DNA of 64,000 nt from MedAcidi-G1 sp000817085. Lineage in GTDB: Bacteria > Actinomycetota > Acidimicrobiia > Acidimicrobiales > MedAcidi-G1. The notes beneath the pieces are model-generated. The model was given only the letters and a program-made list of their open reading frames with translations. It was not told the DNA's origin and did no database searches. Every line of letters starts with the position of its first letter. The first letter of the stretch is position 1. Location: contig JBJLAO010000002.1 of the NCBI GenBank assembly GCA_045568635.1, positions 186,001 through 250,000 of the forward strand. The letters are read 5' to 3'. The position numbers and the translations under genes are program-made. Shown piece after piece: positions 60,595-64,000 of this stretch.

Positions 60595-61712
60595 AAATGA
60601 CCCTCTGCCTTAGCCAGCATAATTTCATTTACAACCAGAGGATCAGAATCATTTTTTACCAAATCTACAAGTTCTTTATGACCCAAGCGAATACTGGCCC
60701 ATACTGCATGACTTCTTAATAAAGAGTCTGAGTTAAGTAAGTATTCTGTTAAGAGAGCCTTAAATAGCTCATTCTCTGTTTCTTTTGAATTGCCGATTGA
60801 AACTAGAGCGTTGCGTTTTAGATAACGAGGATTTCTTTCTGCTATGTACCAAGAAGAAAAACGATCTAAAAGTTCTTCATCTTCGGCTTCTAAAATTTCC
60901 GAAGCAAGATAATCCGCCTTGATCTCAGGTTCCCCATCACTATTCCGCTCTTCTCTTCCCTCTGGACACACCTCTTGGCAATCATCACACCCATAAATAC
61001 GATGCTCTATACTTTCTCGGTATTCGTGGGGAATTATTCCTGGAGCCTGAACAAGCCATGCAATACATTTTCTTGCGTCTACTACTCCTGGCTCAATAAT
61101 TGCCCCTGTGGGGCAAGCGTCTATACAGCGCTTACAGACGCCGCAGTCTTGTTGAACTTTTTCGCTTAAAGGAAGTTCGACATTTGTAACAATCGAGCCC
61201 AAAACAAACCAACTCCCCTGTCCCGGAATCAAAACATTGCCATTTTTACCGTGCCATCCGATACCTGCCCGAATAGCTGCTGCACGGTCGACCAAAGAAT
61301 TTTCATCTGCAACAACCTGTGCTTTCCAGCCATCTTTTTTTAATATTTCAGAGATCTCTGTCAGAGCTTCACGAAGAACGCTGTAATAATCCTTTCGTGC
61401 GTATGCAGCAATTCTTAGAGCCTCACTAGACACTGTTTCGAGCCGCGGAGCTGGTGTTCTGAGAGCTCCTACAATTAATGATTTTGCATCTTTCATTATC
61501 ATTTTTGGGGTTGTTGAACGTTCAGGGTTTCGAAAAGTAAACTGCATTCCTCCATGAAGCTCTTTTTCTTTTCTTCGTTCTATTTCAATGCGCGTTTCCA
61601 GAAAGGGATCCGCGTTGGTAACACCCAATGCCGATAAACCCAATTTTGGGGCTAATTTTGAGATCTTTTCAAAATACTCATACCCCAAGTCATTATTTAC
61701 CTCAAGACTCAT
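60591..61712 (-). CDS. queG: epoxyqueuosine reductase
   Basis: A 373-residue cobalamin/iron-sulfur enzyme for the last step of queuosine synthesis in tRNA. The cluster sites are CGVCKRCIDACPTGA and CIAWL...YGCDDCQEVCPEG, giving two 4Fe-4S sets. GKNGNVLIPGQGSWFVLGSIVTN is also typical. A HEAT-like C-terminal segment ends the protein. It lies between the Cys-rich small gene and pimB'. The rest of the queuosine pathway is not in the window. Confidence 0.92.
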   Translation of the reverse strand: MSLEVNNDLGYEYFEKISKLAPKLGLSALGVTNADPFLETRIEIERRKEKELHGGMQFTFRNPERSTTPKMIMKDAKSLIVGALRTPAPRLETVSSEALRIAAYARKDYYSVLREALTEISEILKKDGWKAQVVADENSLVDRAAAIRAGIGWHGKNGNVLIPGQGSWFVLGSIVTNVELPLSEKVQQDCGVCKRCIDACPTGAIIEPGVVDARKCIAWLVQAPGIIPHEYRESIEHRIYGCDDCQEVCPEGREERNSDGEPEIKADYLASEILEAEDEELLDRFSSWYIAERNPRYLKRNALVSIGNSKETENELFKALLTEYLLNSDSLLRSHAVWASIRLGHKELVDLVKNDSDPLVVNEIMLAKAEGHL

Positions 61713-61739
61713 TATCGAATTTTATGAGACCTTGAAGCT

Positions 61740-61961
61740 TTAAAAAACCCTAATCGGCTCCGAATAACGCAATGGAGGCACCAAACCAGCCGCTACTATC
61801 TGCTTAATGGAGCGATATTCGTCAAGATTAATTACTACTGCCGTTGAATCAGTATCTCCACATAAGAAAGTAACTACACAGTCTCCACAGTGTTGTGATT
61901 CTTGTTTAGTGCACTTTTCACAATCAATTAATAACTTATTTTCTCTTTCTTTAAAATTCAT
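61740..61961 (-). CDS. small cysteine-rich protein of unknown function
   Basis: A 73-residue protein with four to five cysteines in CEKCTKQESQHCGDCVVTFLCGD (residues about 14-36), followed by VVINLDEYRSIKQIVAAGLVPPLRY. The motif order resembles small actinobacterial hypothetical proteins with an N-terminal CxxC zinc-ribbon-like part. The C-terminal AGLVPPLR is a recognisable family feature. It is the first gene of the queG-pimB'-SRPBCC unit and divergent from the hydrolase at 62030. Confidence 0.75.
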   Translation of the reverse strand: MNFKERENKLLIDCEKCTKQESQHCGDCVVTFLCGDTDSTAVVINLDEYRSIKQIVAAGLVPPLRYSEPIRVF

Positions 61962-62029
61962 ATTTATAGATTGTCATGTGCCTGTGACAGTAAAATCAAT
62001 TTTTGGCCATTTAAGTGGCTTCTCTTTTA

Positions 62030-63454
62030 ATGAGGGATGTTTTAAAGTTGAAAATTAGGCTTATTTTGAGCTTCTTAGCATTAGTTTTTTTGATTTCTCT
62101 CACTTCTTGTGGATCACGTCATGAGGAGCTCGACAACATTACTCAAAGCATTGAAAAGTGCCCTGGAGAGGTGGTCCCTACACCCTTGATAATCAACTGC
62201 TACTACCACAGCGAAGGCAACTCGGATACAGCTTTTGCAGTAATTAAATCTACGAAAGCTACCCATAAGCCAATTCTTTTCCTTCACGGTGGGCCAGGCG
62301 GGAGGTCAATTTTTGATCGGCATATATGGCTAACACCTCAATCCGAACTACTAAATTCTCATGATTTAATTTTGGTTGATCAAAAAGGTTCAGGTGAATC
62401 TAAACCTTCTCTAGACTGCTGGGAAGTTGATGGTGGTTTAACAGCAGAATCAATTTCAGATTGCAAAACGAGGCTTTCTTCAGAAGGAATAAATTTTTCT
62501 TCCTATCGAATTTCAGAAATCGCTGAAGACATAGTTGACCTCCGAATCGCCTTAGGGATTAACAAGTGGAATTTGTACGGTGTTTCTTTTGGTTCGCGAA
62601 TAGCACTCGAGTTAGTTGCCATCGACCAAGCAGCAGTTAATAGCGTTGTTCTAGATTCACCTCTTCCTAGTCACGTGGCAGCCTATGACTCTTTACCATA
62701 CGAGTCAGAACTGGCAATAAATTTTGCAATCAACAACTGTCAAAAAATAAAAGAATGCGACACTATAGTTCTTGATCAAGAAATCCCTGATTGTTCAAAT
62801 GAACAAAAACCCATATCCGAGTGTCTCGGTGAGTTGCTCATAGATCTTCACAAAAATCCGATTATATTTTCAGATGGTGAAAAAAGCATTCCTGTTGATG
62901 ACACAGTATTTGCATCCCAACTAGCAAAAACTCTTGCCCATCCAGATGGAAGAAACATCGTTCCAAAAGCTGTGGTACTGGCACTAAATGGCCGTATGGC
63001 GGAAGCCATGAGTTCTCTCTTGACTGTTGGCATTTCTGGGTATTCAGAAGGTGATGAATTAAGTGAAGGTGCGCAATTCTCTTCTGAATGTCTTGACGAA
63101 CTTCCAAAAAACAATCCTCTTATTGAACAGTATTCAACTCCTATCGCTTCAGCTCTGACTGAAAGAGAGAAAGTCCTTCAGGAAATCTGTGCAATTTGGA
63201 GTCCTGATGAAACTATTTTGAAGGAAACTTTTTTTCAATCATTTGAGACAGAAGCCTTAATACTTGGAGGTTTGCTTGATCCAATCACACCAGTCGCCTG
63301 GTCTTCAAAAACGCAGGAAATTTTACCAAATTCTATTTTGGTGAAGAGAGAGAATTGGACACATGCCCCTTCCTTGAGCGACCAATGCGCAAAAGAACTT
63401 GTCTACAAGTTTTTCACTGGTAGCCGGTGGGTTGCTGAAAATGCACCTTGCTGA
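62030..63454 (+). CDS. TAP-like alpha/beta-hydrolase lipoprotein
   Basis: A protein of about 474 residues beginning with a lipoprotein signal peptide ending LISLTSC. The alpha/beta-hydrolase domain has LFLHGGPGGRSI, LILVDQKGSGES, the nucleophile elbow GVSFGSRIALE, and the TAP-like C-terminal region ILGGLLDPITPVAW and SILVKRENWTHAPSLSDQC. Proline-iminopeptidase-like or tripeptidyl peptidase functions occur in the family. I use the ATG at 62030; a TTG at 62048 with GAGGG 11 bases upstream would give a neater signal peptide, MKIRLILSF. Confidence 0.88.
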   Translation: MRDVLKLKIRLILSFLALVFLISLTSCGSRHEELDNITQSIEKCPGEVVPTPLIINCYYHSEGNSDTAFAVIKSTKATHKPILFLHGGPGGRSIFDRHIWLTPQSELLNSHDLILVDQKGSGESKPSLDCWEVDGGLTAESISDCKTRLSSEGINFSSYRISEIAEDIVDLRIALGINKWNLYGVSFGSRIALELVAIDQAAVNSVVLDSPLPSHVAAYDSLPYESELAINFAINNCQKIKECDTIVLDQEIPDCSNEQKPISECLGELLIDLHKNPIIFSDGEKSIPVDDTVFASQLAKTLAHPDGRNIVPKAVVLALNGRMAEAMSSLLTVGISGYSEGDELSEGAQFSSECLDELPKNNPLIEQYSTPIASALTEREKVLQEICAIWSPDETILKETFFQSFETEALILGGLLDPITPVAWSSKTQEILPNSILVKRENWTHAPSLSDQCAKELVYKFFTGSRWVAENAPC

Positions 63455-63465
63455 ACACAGTTTAT

Positions 63466-64000
63466 TTAAGGAACGTAGACACCCAACCAAGCAAACACAC
63501 ATAAAGAAACCATGCAACAAGCTGAGATAAAAGGAACAGCGAAGCGAAGCCTAGCTTGACTAGAAAGTGATAAAACACCCAGAATTATTGGAAATCCATT
63601 TAAAGCGTACCTCTCAAGACTGTTTATGTTCTCTGCTGCAAGTGCTACTGCTATACAGCTAGCCGAGAAAAGTACATACCTTAGAGGCCATTCTTTAAAA
63701 AGTTTGACCAATAAAAAGAACAGTAGTAGAGCAGAAACTACATGCAAAGTTTCAGTTGGCGAAGCCCCAGTGAATACCCGAGCGATTCCTTTAATGATTC
63801 TAGAAAAGGGATCGACAAAACTACCTCTTAGAGACTCCTGTGCTTTTATCGGAGCGAGAGTTTGATCAAAGTGGAGTGACGCCCAGAGTATGTATATACC
63901 GCTTCCGATGAATCCGCTGGATAGAGCCGCAGTTGACTCAAATAATCCTCTCCTTTGGTTTATTTTCCGATTTTCCCAAATTGTCCAGAGTATTGGAATA
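63466..64000 (-). CDS. C-terminal part of a membrane protein, possibly PIG-V-like mannosyltransferase
   Basis: Only the last 177 or so residues are in the window; the open frame runs to the edge without a start. Several membrane segments are visible. A lumenal-type loop contains FDQTLAPIKAQESLRGSFVDPFSRIIKGI, and the SLERYALNGFPIILGVLSL segment resembles the conserved RY-x-FP motif of PIG-V/polyprenyl-phosphate mannosyltransferases. The assignment is weak because the N-terminal catalytic part is missing. Confidence 0.65.
   Translation of the reverse strand, partial: IPILWTIWENRKINQRRGLFESTAALSSGFIGSGIYILWASLHFDQTLAPIKAQESLRGSFVDPFSRIIKGIARVFTGASPTETLHVVSALLLFFLLVKLFKEWPLRYVLFSASCIAVALAAENINSLERYALNGFPIILGVLSLSSQARLRFAVPFISACCMVSLCVFAWLGVYVP

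Noticed and set aside
63626..63865. Rightward open frame near the right edge
   Set aside because: It lies opposite a long hydrophobic leftward frame that is open to the edge and looks like a real membrane protein.

Overview
The window looks like a gene-dense chromosomal segment of a low-GC (roughly 40% G+C by eye) Actinobacteriota. A marine or freshwater Acidimicrobiia-like lineage is my best guess, but that is inference. Actinobacterial markers include a mycothiol synthase (mshD), a PimB'-type phosphatidylinositol mannosyltransferase beside an SRPBCC protein, the Bpa proteasome activator, a DUF3040 protein, a compact MtrA-MtrB-LpqB-like locus, an F420-dependent LLM oxidoreductase, and a division cluster with sepF, yggT and divIVA but no ftsA. 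Genes are tightly packed, often overlapping by 1, 4, 8 or 11 bases, with frequent GTG and TTG starts. No intergenic gap exceeds about 300 bases. I saw no tRNA, rRNA, insertion sequence, prophage, CRISPR array or replication origin.

Layout: (1) 1-2.5 kb holds a YczE-like membrane protein and a leftward SDR/LLM oxidoreductase pair. (2) 2.8-6.7 kb is a type II fatty-acid synthesis cluster, fabD-fabG-acpP-fabF rightward and a fabZ-like gene leftward, followed by an HU gene. The FabD carries an extra C-terminal biotinyl/lipoyl-like domain. (3) 7.2-18 kb is one leftward his-trp gene train, hisD-C-B-H-A-F, a GroES-like gene, hisI, trpE-C-F-B-A. The genes hisG, hisE, trpD and trpG are not here. (4) 18-25 kb is mixed: nth, mshD, menG/menA, a thiolase with an OB-fold partner, a nitroreductase and an unknown GNAT-like protein. 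(5) 25-31.6 kb runs leftward: lspA, rluD-like, a phosphatase-like gene, bpa, dnaE. (6) 31.6-49.3 kb is the leftward division and cell-wall cluster: mraZ-rsmH-ftsL-ftsI-murE-mraY-murD-ftsW-murG-murC-murB-ftsQ-ftsZ-pgeF-yggS-sepF-yggT-divIVA-dksA-like. The usual murF is absent. (7) 49.3-53.4 kb runs leftward: nudix, dinB, DUF3040, a ROK kinase, an unknown gene and a lipoate-ligase-like gene. (8) 53.4-64 kb holds an inositol-phosphatase family gene, the two-component locus with a GerMN lipoprotein, glpK, the SRPBCC-pimB'-queG-Cys-rich operon, a TAP-like lipoprotein hydrolase and the cut end of a membrane glycosyltransferase-like gene.

The strongest unexplained signals are non-coding. The mraZ-rsmH gap holds a 29-position inverted repeat. 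Three of its four non-Watson-Crick positions become G-U pairs only on the transcribed strand, which points to a selected RNA structure. Its loop carries a double CCUCCU tract. The ftsZ leader has a candidate promoter, a tandem AGGAGG motif and an 11-bp hairpin. A GC-rich triple-hairpin block lies at 18282-18362. The most unusual protein is the FabD fusion; the absence of murF and the GroES-like gene inside the his-trp train are also worth checking.
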